Shown in pieces: positions 1 through 6,483 of a DNA stretch of 6,483 nt. The DNA is from UBA9414 sp958446945 (GTDB lineage: Bacteria > Bacillota > Clostridia > Lachnospirales > Lachnospiraceae): the NCBI GenBank assembly GCA_958446945.1, contig CAUCYJ010000145.1:1-6483 (forward strand), in the 5' to 3' direction. The translations under genes were made by a program, and so were the position numbers. The notes beneath the pieces are model-generated. The model saw only the letters and a list, made by a program, of their open reading frames with translations. It was not told where the DNA came from and did not search any database. Within the stretch, counting starts at the first letter, position 1. Every line of letters starts with the position of its first letter.

Positions 1-984
1 CACGCAGCATTTGACGGAGGCGCAGGAGGAGGAGCCGGCGGATTTGGCGGCTTTGATTTCAGCGGAGCTGATTTCGGTGATATTTTTGGAGATATTTTCG
101 GCGATTTATTCGGTGGAGGCGGCAGACGCGGTGGAGCCAATAATGGTCCGATGAAGGGCGCTAATATTCGCAAGAGCGTACGGATTACATTTGAAGAAGC
201 AGTGTTTGGCTGTGAGAAAGAGTTAGAAGTGACGCTGAAAGATCCTTGTGAAAAATGTAATGGAACAGGCGCAAAACCGGGAACTTCACCGGAGACTTGT
301 CCGAAATGCGGAGGTCGTGGTCAGGTTGTCTATACATCTCAGTCTTTCTTTGGAACTGTTCAGAATGTCCAGACTTGTCCGGACTGTCATGGAACGGGTA
401 AGATTATACGCGAAAAATGTCCGGATTGCAGCGGTACAGGCTATATTTCCAGCCGTAAGAAGATTAAAGTGACGATTCCGGCAGGAATTGACAATGGCCA
501 GAGCGTGCGAATCCGTGAGAAAGGCGAGCCGGGAGTGAACGGAGGACCAAGAGGTGATCTGCTTGTGGAAGTGGTTGTTTCAAGACATCCAATCTTCCAG
601 CGTCAGGATATGCACATATTCTCTGTAGCTCCGATTTCATTTGCACAGGCTGCACTTGGAGGAGATGTCCGTATCAAGACCGTTGACGGTGATGTTATTT
701 ATACGGTAAAACCTGGCACAAAGACAGATACAAAAGTACGCCTGAAAGGAAAAGGTGTTCCATCTGTGAGAAATTCGCAGGTAAGAGGAGATCATTATGT
801 AACACTAGTAATTCAGACTCCGGAGCATCTGAGTGCAGAAGCGAAAGAAGCGCTGCGCCATTTCGATGAACTGACAGGAAACACATTGAATCAGAATACG
901 ACGACATCAAAAGAAGAGCCGAAGAAAAAGAAAAAAGGTTTTATGAATAAGCTCAAAGAAACTTTTGAAGATCTGGAAGATTAA
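1..984 (+). CDS. dnaJ: Chaperone protein DnaJ (Hsp40), 5'-truncated by window edge
   Basis: Co-chaperone that delivers unfolded clients to DnaK (Hsp70) and stimulates its ATPase in the cytoplasm. Frame 1 is open from base 1, giving 327 residues; the J domain with its HPD motif (about 70 residues) lies upstream, so the full protein should be near 395 residues, usual for the family. The visible part begins HAAFD, then a Gly/Phe-rich linker to about residue 47 with GDIF-type repeats. Next comes the zinc-binding domain with all four CxxCxGxG motifs: CEKCNGTG (base 247), CPKCGGRG (298), CPDCHGTG (376) and CPDCSGTG (418). The C-terminal substrate-binding and dimerisation domains follow (GPRGDLLVEV, HPIFQRQD, AALGGDV, KGKGVP), ending in a Lys-rich tail. 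The ATG at 151 is an internal methionine, not the start. In this family dnaJ usually ends an hrcA-grpE-dnaK-dnaJ operon, which would lie to the left; that is inference. I see no terminator after the stop codon. Confidence 0.97.
   Translation, partial: HAAFDGGAGGGAGGFGGFDFSGADFGDIFGDIFGDLFGGGGRRGGANNGPMKGANIRKSVRITFEEAVFGCEKELEVTLKDPCEKCNGTGAKPGTSPETCPKCGGRGQVVYTSQSFFGTVQNVQTCPDCHGTGKIIREKCPDCSGTGYISSRKKIKVTIPAGIDNGQSVRIREKGEPGVNGGPRGDLLVEVVVSRHPIFQRQDMHIFSVAPISFAQAALGGDVRIKTVDGDVIYTVKPGTKTDTKVRLKGKGVPSVRNSQVRGDHYVTLVIQTPEHLSAEAKEALRHFDELTGNTLNQNTTTSKEEPKKKKKGFMNKLKETFEDLED
76..111 (+). repeat. Three 12-bp tandem units encoding GDIF-GDIF-GDLF in the DnaJ G/F linker
   Basis: Three consecutive 12-nt units (GGTGATATTTTT, GGAGATATTTTC, GGCGATTTATTC) encode Gly-Asp-Ile/Leu-Phe three times. 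They differ mostly at third codon positions, so the repetition is kept at the protein level. Asp-Ile/Val-Phe motifs in the G/F region are known from DnaJ of other bacteria, where they modulate DnaK-dependent handling of clients. This is part of dnaJ rather than an independent element. Confidence 0.8.
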
Positions 985-1007
985 AAGCTACTTCGCAGAA
1001 AAACCCG

Positions 1008-1036
1008 TTGACATCGTCTGAGAAACTCTTTATAAT
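1008..1036 (+). promoter_or_regulatory. Consensus sigma-A promoter upstream of the membrane-protein gene
   Basis: The -35 box TTGACA (1008-1013) and the -10 box TATAAT (1031-1036) both match consensus exactly and are separated by the optimal 17 bp. Transcription should start near 1043. The promoter begins 23 nt after the dnaJ stop and points at the gene at 1161, leaving a leader of about 118 nt. No other strong promoter is visible before ispG or polC, so it may also drive those two genes. That all parts match exactly makes chance unlikely; its activity is inferred. Confidence 0.85.
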
Positions 1037-1042
1037 TTATTT

Positions 1043-1160
1043 TAAACGCATATATTGTTATCGGGAAGAGAAAAATAACAAAAGAGCCCCCATATCGAGT
1101 ATAAGAGTATTATGTGTGAATTTGTTAAAATATAGTGTAGAACCGAGAGGATCAGAATAG
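1043..1160 (+). other. Untranslated leader of the gene at 1161
   Basis: This stretch runs from the predicted transcription start to the ATG at 1161. It is AT-rich, with a short C run near 1087-1091. I see no riboswitch signature, T-box or strong hairpin in it. A ribosome binding site, GAGAGGA (1145-1151), lies 9 nt before the ATG. A 7-codon ATG-to-TAG frame at 1112-1135 has no convincing ribosome binding site. Confidence 0.5.
1123..1131 (+). promoter_or_regulatory. Possible secondary extended -10 promoter
   Basis: TG at 1123-1124, one base, then TAAAAT (1126-1131) resembles an extended -10 element. The -35 region at the right distance has no good match. If active, it would start transcription near 1138 and give a very short leader for the gene at 1161. 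The region is AT-rich, so a chance match is quite possible. Confidence 0.2.
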
Positions 1161-1619
1161 ATGAGTAGAAAAAGAGATGAAGAGAAAAGAAGTCGTTTGT
1201 GGGATGTTGTTATGACAGTAGCCACGGCTTTGATTGTAATTGTTGCGGTGTTTTTTATTGTGAAACTATTTACGGCGAATCCGTTGGAAGGAACATGGAA
1301 ATATCAGGATGGAGATCTTGTGCTGGCAATTCGCGGGAATAATGATATGTCTGTTCGATTGTCCGGTGTATATGAGGATTCGAATATTAAGATTCGTTTG
1401 AATTATACAATTGATAAAGATGAAAAGACAATCTCCATTAAGGCAGATGAGGCATCGCTGAAAGAGGCGGCAGAAGGTTCTGACAGTGCATTTACGGTAA
1501 GTGGGCTGGAATCAGAGATCAGTATTTTGACAAATACATTTAATTATAATGTAGAGAAGAATAAATTGACGCTGACAGAGCGGGAGTACGGAGATAAGAT
1601 CGTATTTCAGAAAAAATAA
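1161..1619 (+). CDS. Hypothetical single-pass membrane protein, 152 aa
   Basis: I do not recognise the family with confidence. The N terminus is short, charged and basic (RKR near residue 3, KRSR near residue 9). One hydrophobic segment follows at about residues 13-37, rich in Val, Ile, Ala and Phe. By the positive-inside rule the first dozen residues should be cytoplasmic and the rest outside. The external part begins NPLEGTWKYQDGD and alternates polar and hydrophobic residues as in a beta-rich domain. The GTW opening recalls small lipocalin-like or GTW-containing domains in clostridial envelope proteins; this is a weak similarity from memory. There is no lipobox cysteine, and no cysteine at all. 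The start is supported by GAGAGGA 9 nt upstream. It has its own consensus promoter and is followed by a hairpin, so it may form a separate unit between dnaJ and ispG. Confidence 0.85.
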   Translation: MSRKRDEEKRSRLWDVVMTVATALIVIVAVFFIVKLFTANPLEGTWKYQDGDLVLAIRGNNDMSVRLSGVYEDSNIKIRLNYTIDKDEKTISIKADEASLKEAAEGSDSAFTVSGLESEISILTNTFNYNVEKNKLTLTEREYGDKIVFQKK

Positions 1620-1633
1620 ATAATATAACAGTG

Positions 1634-1660
1634 AATCCCTCTATGTATCATAGAGGGATT
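1634..1660 (+). terminator. Perfect 12-bp inverted repeat, possible weak terminator
   Basis: AATCCCTCTATG (1634-1645) is exactly complementary to CATAGAGGGATT (1649-1660) around a TAT loop. It lies 15 nt after the stop codon of the gene at 1161 and 33 nt before the ispG start, the position of an intrinsic terminator. The 3' side has only a short T run (ATTTGCC), so termination on the + strand is probably partial, letting some transcripts continue into ispG and polC. The A-rich flank before it would act as a T tract only for transcripts on the opposite strand, where no gene is seen. It could instead be a processing or stability element. Confidence 0.5.
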
Positions 1661-1681
1661 TGCCAGTTATGGGAAATGAAC

Positions 1682-1686
1682 GGAGG
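1682..1686 (+). promoter_or_regulatory. Ribosome binding site fixing the ispG start
   Basis: GGAGG at 1682-1686 lies 7 nt before the ATG at 1694, an ideal spacing. This chooses 1694 over the in-frame GTG at 1631, which sits at the edge of the hairpin stem and would add 21 residues not found in the family. Confidence 0.85.
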
Positions 1687-1945
1687 AAGAGATATGAAGC
1701 GAGAAGAAACGAAGGCAATCCGCATTGGGGACCGCTGGATCGGAGGAGGCAATCCAATTGCAATCCAGTCAATGACAAATACGAAAACAGAAGATGTAAA
1801 GGCAACTGTAGAGCAGATTTTGAAGTTAGAAGCAGCAGGATGTGAGATCATCCGGTGCGCCGTTCCAACGATGGAAGCAGCGGAAGCATTGCGTGAGATT
1901 AAAAAGCAGATTCATATTCCGCTTGTGGCAGATATTCATTTTGAT

Positions 1946-1948
1946 TAA
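1946..1948 (+). other. Premature TAA at ispG codon 85 (expected Tyr)
   Basis: The codons around the stop read HFD-stop-RLA, against HFDYRLA or HFDYRIA in IspG proteins. The third base would need to be T or C instead of A. The base after the stop is C, a context generally regarded as somewhat leakier than purines, but UAA is an efficient stop. dnaJ and the gene at 1161 both end in TAA, so TAA is a normal terminator here and not a reassigned tyrosine codon. Confidence 0.9.
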
Positions 1949-2740
1949 CGTCTGGCGATTGCGGCGATCGAACACGGAGCAAATAAGATTCGGATCAATC
2001 CGGGGAATATTGGCGATAGCTCCCGCGTACGGGCTGTTGTAGATAAGGCAAAAGAATATAAGGTGCCGATTCGTGTCGGTGTAAACAGCGGCTCTCTTGA
2101 AAAATCTCTCATTGAAAAATATGGAGGGGTTACGGCAGAAGGCATTGTAGAAAGCGCATTAGATAAAGTGCGGATGATTGAAGAGATGGACTATGATCAG
2201 ATTGTTGTCAGCATCAAGTCATCAGATGTGCTGATGTGTGTTAAGGCGCATGAATTAATTTCTGAAGTATGTCCATATCCGCTGCATATTGGTATTACAG
2301 AATCGGGAACTTTGTTGTCCGGTAATATCAAGTCTTCTGTTGGACTTGGAATTATGCTGTATCAGGGACTTGGCGATACAATCCGGGTATCTCTGACAGG
2401 TGATCCGCTGGAAGAAATCAAGTCTGCCAAATTAATCTTAAAGACATTGGGGCTTCGCAAAGGCGGGATTGAAGTGGTATCCTGTCCGACTTGCGGGAGA
2501 ACAAAGATTGATCTGATAGGACTGGCAAATCAGGTAGAAACAATGGTGGCAGATATTCCACTTGATATTAAAGTAGCTGTAATGGGCTGCGTTGTGAATG
2601 GACCGGGAGAGGCGAGAGAGGCTGATATTGGAATTGCCGGTGGAATTGGTGAAGGGCTTCTGATCAAAAAAGGAGAGATTATCAAAAAAGTAAAAGAGGA
2701 AGAACTTTTAAGCACACTGCGCGAAGAATTATTAAATTGG

Positions 2741-2746
2741 AAGGGA
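2741..2746 (+). promoter_or_regulatory. polC ribosome binding site inside the ispG 3' end
   Basis: AAGGGA at 2741-2746, within the last codons of ispG, lies 6 nt before the polC ATG at 2753. The overlap of this site with the upstream reading frame suggests translational coupling of ispG and polC. Confidence 0.7.
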
Positions 2747-2752
2747 TAGAAT

Positions 2753-5700
2753 ATGGGAAAACTTTTTTTCGATGTATTTCCGACATTAAAGACAGATGAA
2801 GAGCGAAAACTGCTGTTTCAGGAAACGGAAGTAGAAAAGGTAACAACAAATTCAGCAAGATCGTATCTGAAGGTTGATATGAGCAGCCGACATCTCATTC
2901 CGAAAAAAGATATTTATCAGATGGAACGAGCGATTAAAGAGCAGCTCTTTGCGCGTACGCCGATTGAAATCAGAATCAAAGAATCTTTTCATCTGTCTGA
3001 GCAGTATACACCGGAAAATCTTTTTCGCGAATATCGGGAGAGCATCTTCTGGGAATTGCGACAAAAAAGTCAGATTGAATATAGTATGCTGCAAAATGCG
3101 AAGTGTAGTTTTGAGGGAAGAGATATGATGTGTCTCGGATTAGAGGATACTGTTGTAGCCAAAGGGAAAAAAGATGAAATGATCTCTTATCTAACAGAAG
3201 TATTTACCGGTCGATGTCATATTCCGCTCAATATCCGCGTAGAGTACCACAAACCGAAAGAAAGTAAAATGAAGAAATTCAATGAACTGCAGCTGCGGCA
3301 GGAAGTGGAAGTTATCATGAAGCATAATGCTTCTTTAGTTAAGAGTCAGGAGGAACTCAAAGAAGAGGAGAATAAAAAGAAAGAAAAAATCTCTACTGAA
3401 AAAAGCAGAAAAAATGATGAGAAATCAGAAATATCGAACGGAAATGTGGATACCGGGAAGAAAATTTCAGAAGAAAAAAAAGAATTCAAGAAAGAATTTA
3501 AGAGAAATTATACACCTTTGAAACGAGACGACGATCCGAACTTGATTTATGGACGAAATTTTGATGATGAGACGATTGAACTGAAGGAAGTAACGGGAGA
3601 AATGGGTGAAATCACATTCCGGGGAAAAGTTATCCAGTTTGATACGCGGGAAATTCGGAATGAGAAAACAATCATTATGTTTGCCGTAACAGATTTTACA
3701 GACACGATCATGGTAAAAATGTTTGCCAGAAATGAACATCTGCCGGAGCTGCTTGGTGAAATTAAAAAGGGTGTTTTCTTAAAAATTAAAGGTGTGACTA
3801 CCATTGATAAATTTGATAATGAGCTGACGATCGGATCTGTGACCGGTATTAAAAAGGCACAGGATTTCACGGTAAGCCGAATGGATACGGCGCCTGAGAA
3901 ACGAGTAGAACTTCATTGTCATACGAAAATGAGTGATATGGATGGGGTATCAGAAGTACAGGATCTTGTGAAGCGGGCGCATGACTGGGGACATAAGGCA
4001 ATTGCCATTACGGATCATGGAGTTGTGCAGGCGTTCCCGGATGCAAATCATTTTATTGAAAAGTTGGAGAAAGATGATCCATTTAAAGTTATTTATGGCG
4101 CAGAAGGATATTTGGTCGATGATCTTATGAAAATTGCAGAGCGGGCAAAAGACCAGACACTGGAGGATACCTATGTTGTCTTTGATATTGAGACGACAGG
4201 ATTTAGTTCTGTACAGGATCGGATCATTGAAATAGGTGCGGTAAAAGTAGAACATGGTGAGATTACGGGGCATTTCAGTGAATTTGTGAATCCGAAAATT
4301 CCGATTCCTTATCGAATTACCCAATTGACCAGTATCACAGATGAAATGGTCATGAATGCGCCGGGAATAGAGATAATTCTGCCAAAATTTCTGGAATTTG
4401 CGGAAGGGGCAGTACTTGTAGCCCATAATGCCGGATTTGATGTGGGATTTATCGAACAGAACTGCAGGAATATGGAATTAAGTACAGACTTTACTTATGT
4501 AGATACAGTAGCACTTGCCAGAGTGTTGTTGCCGACACTGTCAAAGTATAAATTGGATACGGTGGCAAAGGCATTGAATGTATCTCTTTTGAACCACCAT
4601 CGGGCGGTAGATGATGCAAAAGCAACGTCAGAAATTTTTGTGAAATTTATTGAAATGCTGAAAGAGCGGGGCATTCATACACTGCAGGAAGTAAATGCTT
4701 TCGGGGATCTGAATCCTGATTCCATTAAAAAGCTTCCGACATACCATGTAATTATTCTGGCGCAGAATGATGTAGGAAGAGTAAATCTTTATCGGTTGAT
4801 TTCCATGTCCCATTTGAAATACTATAACCGCCGTCCGCGAATTCCCAAAAGTGAATTGAACCGATACCGGGAAGGACTTCTTGTGGGAAGTGCCTGTGAG
4901 GCGGGGGAATTGTATCGAGCACTCCTTGATAATCGTTCAGAAGAACAGATTGCTAAAATTGTAGATTTCTATGATTATTTGGAAATACAGCCGGTAGGAA
5001 ACAATATGTTTATGATTGACAGCGAACGTATTTCCAGTATTCAATCGGTGGAAGATATTAGAAATGTAAACCGCAAGATTGTAAAACTGGGAGAGAAGTT
5101 TCAAAAACCGGTTGCAGCAACATGCGATGTCCATTTTATGGATCCGGAAGATGAGGTATACCGGAGAATTATTATGGCAGGAAAAGGGTTCCAGGATGCG
5201 GATGAGCAGGCGCCACTTTATCTCCATACGACAGAAGAAATGTTGGAGGAATTTTCTTATCTCGGTTCTGAGAAGGCGTACGAGGTTGTCATTACAAATC
5301 CTAACAGGATTGCGGATCAGATTGAAAAAATATCTCCGGTGCGCCCGGATAAATGCCCTCCGGTCATTCCGGATTCGGATAAAACCTTGCGGAAGATCTG
5401 TTATGATAAAGCACATTCTATGTACGGCGAAGAGCTGCCGGAGATTGTAACAGAGCGGTTGGAGCGAGAGCTGAATTCGATTATTTCCAATGGGTTTGCC
5501 GTAATGTATATCATTGCACAGAAATTAGTATGGAAATCGAATGATGACGGCTATCTTGTAGGTTCGCGAGGGTCAGTTGGTTCTTCTTTTGTAGCTACGA
5601 TGGCAGGAATTACGGAAGTAAATCCGCTCAGTCCTCATTACTATTGCAAAAACTGTCATTTCAGTGATTTTACATCAGAAGAAGTTCGTGCTTATGCAGG

Positions 5701-6483
5701 AGGCTGCGGATGGGATATGCCAGACCGTGCCTGCCCGGTTTGTGGGGAAATGCTTGTAAAAGACGGATTTGATATTCCGTTGGAAACGTTCCTGGGATTT
5801 AAAGGAAATAAAGAGCCGGATATTGACTTAAATTTCTCCGGTGATTATCAGAGTAACGCGCACAAATATACAGAGGTTATTTTCGGAGATGGGCAGACGT
5901 TCCGGGCGGGAACCATTGGAACACTGGCAGAAAAAACAGCGTATGGTTATGTCAAAAACTACTATGAAGAACGGGGAAACCGCAAACGACGCTGTGAGAT
6001 TGAGCGTATTGTGGAGGGATGTACCGGAATCCGCCGCAGTACCGGACAGCATCCGGGTGGAATCATTGTGCTTCCCTTTGGGGAAGATATTAATTCATTT
6101 ACACCGGTGCAGCATCCGGCAAATGATATGACAACAGATATTATAACGACACATTTTGATTATCATTCCATTGACCACAACTTGTTGAAACTGGATATTC
6201 TCGGACATGATGATCCGACAATGATCAAAATGCTGGAAGAGTTAGTAGAGCAGCTGACAGGAAAACCGTTTGATGCGCAGCAGATTAAACTGGATGATCC
6301 TGGGGTTATGTCACTGTTTGCAGATACAAGTGCACTTGGAATCAAACCGGAAGACATTGGGGGCTGTCCGGTTGGGTGTCTTGGAATTCCGGAGTTTGGG
6401 ACGGATTTTGTTATTCAGATGGTAGTAGATACCAAACCAAAAACACTGTCTGATTTGATCCGTATTTCAGGTCTTTCGCATGG
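2753..6483 (+). CDS. polC: DNA polymerase III PolC-type alpha subunit, 3'-truncated by window edge
   Basis: PolC is the main replicative DNA polymerase of low-GC Gram-positives, with built-in 3'-5' proofreading. The frame is open for 1243 codons to the edge; family members are about 1440-1500 residues, so roughly the last 200 or more are missing. Order: N-terminal domain (1-195); Lys/Glu-rich linker (about 199-251); OB fold (from about 285, GEITFRGKV); PHP first half (ELHCHTKMS with His388/His390, ITDHGVVQAFP with Asp421/His422); DEDDh exonuclease (FDIETTGF with Asp478/Glu480, AHNAGFD with His558/Asp563, HHRAVDD with His616/Asp621); PHP second half (CDVHF, His794); polymerase palm with GSRGSVGSS (937-945); zinc site (Cys965, Cys968, Cys994, Cys997); catalytic PDIDLNFSGDYQ (Asp1023, Asp1025) and KLDILGHDD (Asp1148). 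It ends in IRISGLSHG. All exonuclease and visible polymerase catalytic residues are present. Translation starts at ATG 2753 with AAGGGA upstream, 3 nt after ispG. Confidence 0.98.
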   Translation, partial: MGKLFFDVFPTLKTDEERKLLFQETEVEKVTTNSARSYLKVDMSSRHLIPKKDIYQMERAIKEQLFARTPIEIRIKESFHLSEQYTPENLFREYRESIFWELRQKSQIEYSMLQNAKCSFEGRDMMCLGLEDTVVAKGKKDEMISYLTEVFTGRCHIPLNIRVEYHKPKESKMKKFNELQLRQEVEVIMKHNASLVKSQEELKEEENKKKEKISTEKSRKNDEKSEISNGNVDTGKKISEEKKEFKKEFKRNYTPLKRDDDPNLIYGRNFDDETIELKEVTGEMGEITFRGKVIQFDTREIRNEKTIIMFAVTDFTDTIMVKMFARNEHLPELLGEIKKGVFLKIKGVTTIDKFDNELTIGSVTGIKKAQDFTVSRMDTAPEKRVELHCHTKMSDMDGVSEVQDLVKRAHDWGHKAIAITDHGVVQAFPDANHFIEKLEKDDPFKVIYGAEGYLVDDLMKIAERAKDQTLEDTYVVFDIETTGFSSVQDRIIEIGAVKVEHGEITGHFSEFVNPKIPIPYRITQLTSITDEMVMNAPGIEIILPKFLEFAEGAVLVAHNAGFDVGFIEQNCRNMELSTDFTYVDTVALARVLLPTLSKYKLDTVAKALNVSLLNHHRAVDDAKATSEIFVKFIEMLKERGIHTLQEVNAFGDLNPDSIKKLPTYHVIILAQNDVGRVNLYRLISMSHLKYYNRRPRIPKSELNRYREGLLVGSACEAGELYRALLDNRSEEQIAKIVDFYDYLEIQPVGNNMFMIDSERISSIQSVEDIRNVNRKIVKLGEKFQKPVAATCDVHFMDPEDEVYRRIIMAGKGFQDADEQAPLYLHTTEEMLEEFSYLGSEKAYEVVITNPNRIADQIEKISPVRPDKCPPVIPDSDKTLRKICYDKAHSMYGEELPEIVTERLERELNSIISNGFAVMYIIAQKLVWKSNDDGYLVGSRGSVGSSFVATMAGITEVNPLSPHYYCKNCHFSDFTSEEVRAYAGGCGWDMPDRACPVCGEMLVKDGFDIPLETFLGFKGNKEPDIDLNFSGDYQSNAHKYTEVIFGDGQTFRAGTIGTLAEKTAYGYVKNYYEERGNRKRRCEIERIVEGCTGIRRSTGQHPGGIIVLPFGEDINSFTPVQHPANDMTTDIITTHFDYHSIDHNLLKLDILGHDDPTMIKMLEELVEQLTGKPFDAQQIKLDDPGVMSLFADTSALGIKPEDIGGCPVGCLGIPEFGTDFVIQMVVDTKPKTLSDLIRISGLSH

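Larger units (their letters stand above)
1694..2749 (+). pseudogene. ispG: 4-hydroxy-3-methylbut-2-enyl diphosphate synthase (IspG/GcpE), interrupted by an in-frame stop
   Basis: IspG converts methylerythritol cyclodiphosphate to HMBPP, the penultimate step of the MEP isoprenoid pathway, using a [4Fe-4S] cluster and reduced ferredoxin or flavodoxin. Read through the stop, the gene has 351 codons before its own TAG, normal for the short bacterial form. The N-terminal TIM barrel shows NPIAIQSMTNT, VADIHFD and KIRINPGNIG; the C-terminal cluster domain keeps SCPTCGRT (Cys264, Cys267), MGCVVNGPGEA (Cys299) and Glu306, the known ligands. Codon 85 is TAA (1946-1948), exactly where the family reads HFDYRLA, so one base change from TAT or TAC explains it. 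Both sides are in the same frame with no other lesion. As written, translation yields an 84-residue fragment; a downstream GTG frame (2063-2749) lacks the first barrel strands and a good ribosome binding site. It may be a sequencing error in a working gene. polC follows after 3 nt. Confidence 0.93.

Noticed and set aside
151..984. dnaJ starting at ATG 151
   Set aside because: The frame is open from base 1 and encodes the HAAFD end of the J region and the G/F linker, so 151 is internal.
985..1007. Intrinsic terminator directly after dnaJ
   Set aside because: No stable inverted repeat followed by a T run is visible before the promoter at 1008.
1112..1135. Seven-codon ATG-to-TAG frame in the leader, as a leader peptide
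   Set aside because: There is no convincing ribosome binding site, no run of regulatory codons and no attenuator hairpin; frames this short are common by chance.
1631..1693. Upstream in-frame GTG start for ispG at 1631
   Set aside because: It lies at the edge of the hairpin stem, lacks a suitable ribosome binding site and adds residues unlike the family, whereas ATG 1694 has GGAGG at ideal spacing.
1946..1948. Reassignment of TAA to tyrosine in this organism
   Set aside because: dnaJ and the gene at 1161 end naturally at TAA, and polC uses ordinary tyrosine codons throughout.
3950..4426. 158-codon minus-strand open frame inside polC
   Set aside because: It is antisense to the PHP and exonuclease motifs of polC and encodes a His/Cys/Phe/Asn-rich protein typical of a mirrored reading frame.
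4937..5416. 159-codon minus-strand open frame inside polC
   Set aside because: It lies wholly antisense to conserved polC coding sequence, with no recognisable motif or independent promoter.
5112..5450. 112-codon plus-strand frame overlapping polC
   Set aside because: It is an out-of-frame, Arg-rich shadow of polC without a recognisable domain.

Overview
The window looks like ordinary chromosome from a Gram-positive, anaerobic, Clostridia-type bacterium, most like Lachnospiraceae. The reasons are a full-type PolC replicative polymerase (the low-GC Gram-positive form), an MEP-pathway IspG gene lying directly upstream of polC, purine-rich GGAGG-type ribosome binding sites and moderate-to-low GC. 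The genus cannot be settled from the sequence alone. All supported genes are on the + strand.

Layout: (1) 1-984 is the C-terminal part of the chaperone DnaJ; the J domain lies upstream of the window. (2) 985-1160 is a gene-free spacer with no visible terminator for dnaJ. It carries an exact-consensus sigma-A promoter (TTGACA, 17 bp, TATAAT) and a leader of about 118 nt. (3) 1161-1619 encodes an unrecognised 152-residue single-pass membrane protein. (4) 1634-1660 is a perfect 12-bp inverted repeat that may be a weak terminator. (5) 1694-2749 is ispG (gcpE), interrupted at codon 85 by an in-frame TAA where the family has a conserved tyrosine; the rest of the gene is intact. (6) 2753 to the window end is polC, which starts 3 nt after ispG and runs off the right edge in an open frame.

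The genes are housekeeping functions: protein folding, an envelope protein of unknown role, isoprenoid precursor synthesis and DNA replication. The hypothetical gene, ispG and polC probably share transcription from the promoter at 1008-1036, with possible attenuation at the 1634-1660 hairpin. I found no mobile element, CRISPR array, tRNA, rRNA or defence system.

The one striking observation is the nonsense codon in ispG. IspG is normally essential where the MEP pathway is the only isoprenoid route, and the mutation sits upstream of the essential, closely spaced polC. It is a base-call error, a very recent real mutation (compensated or not), or, least likely, readthrough. I did not find a convincing undescribed system.
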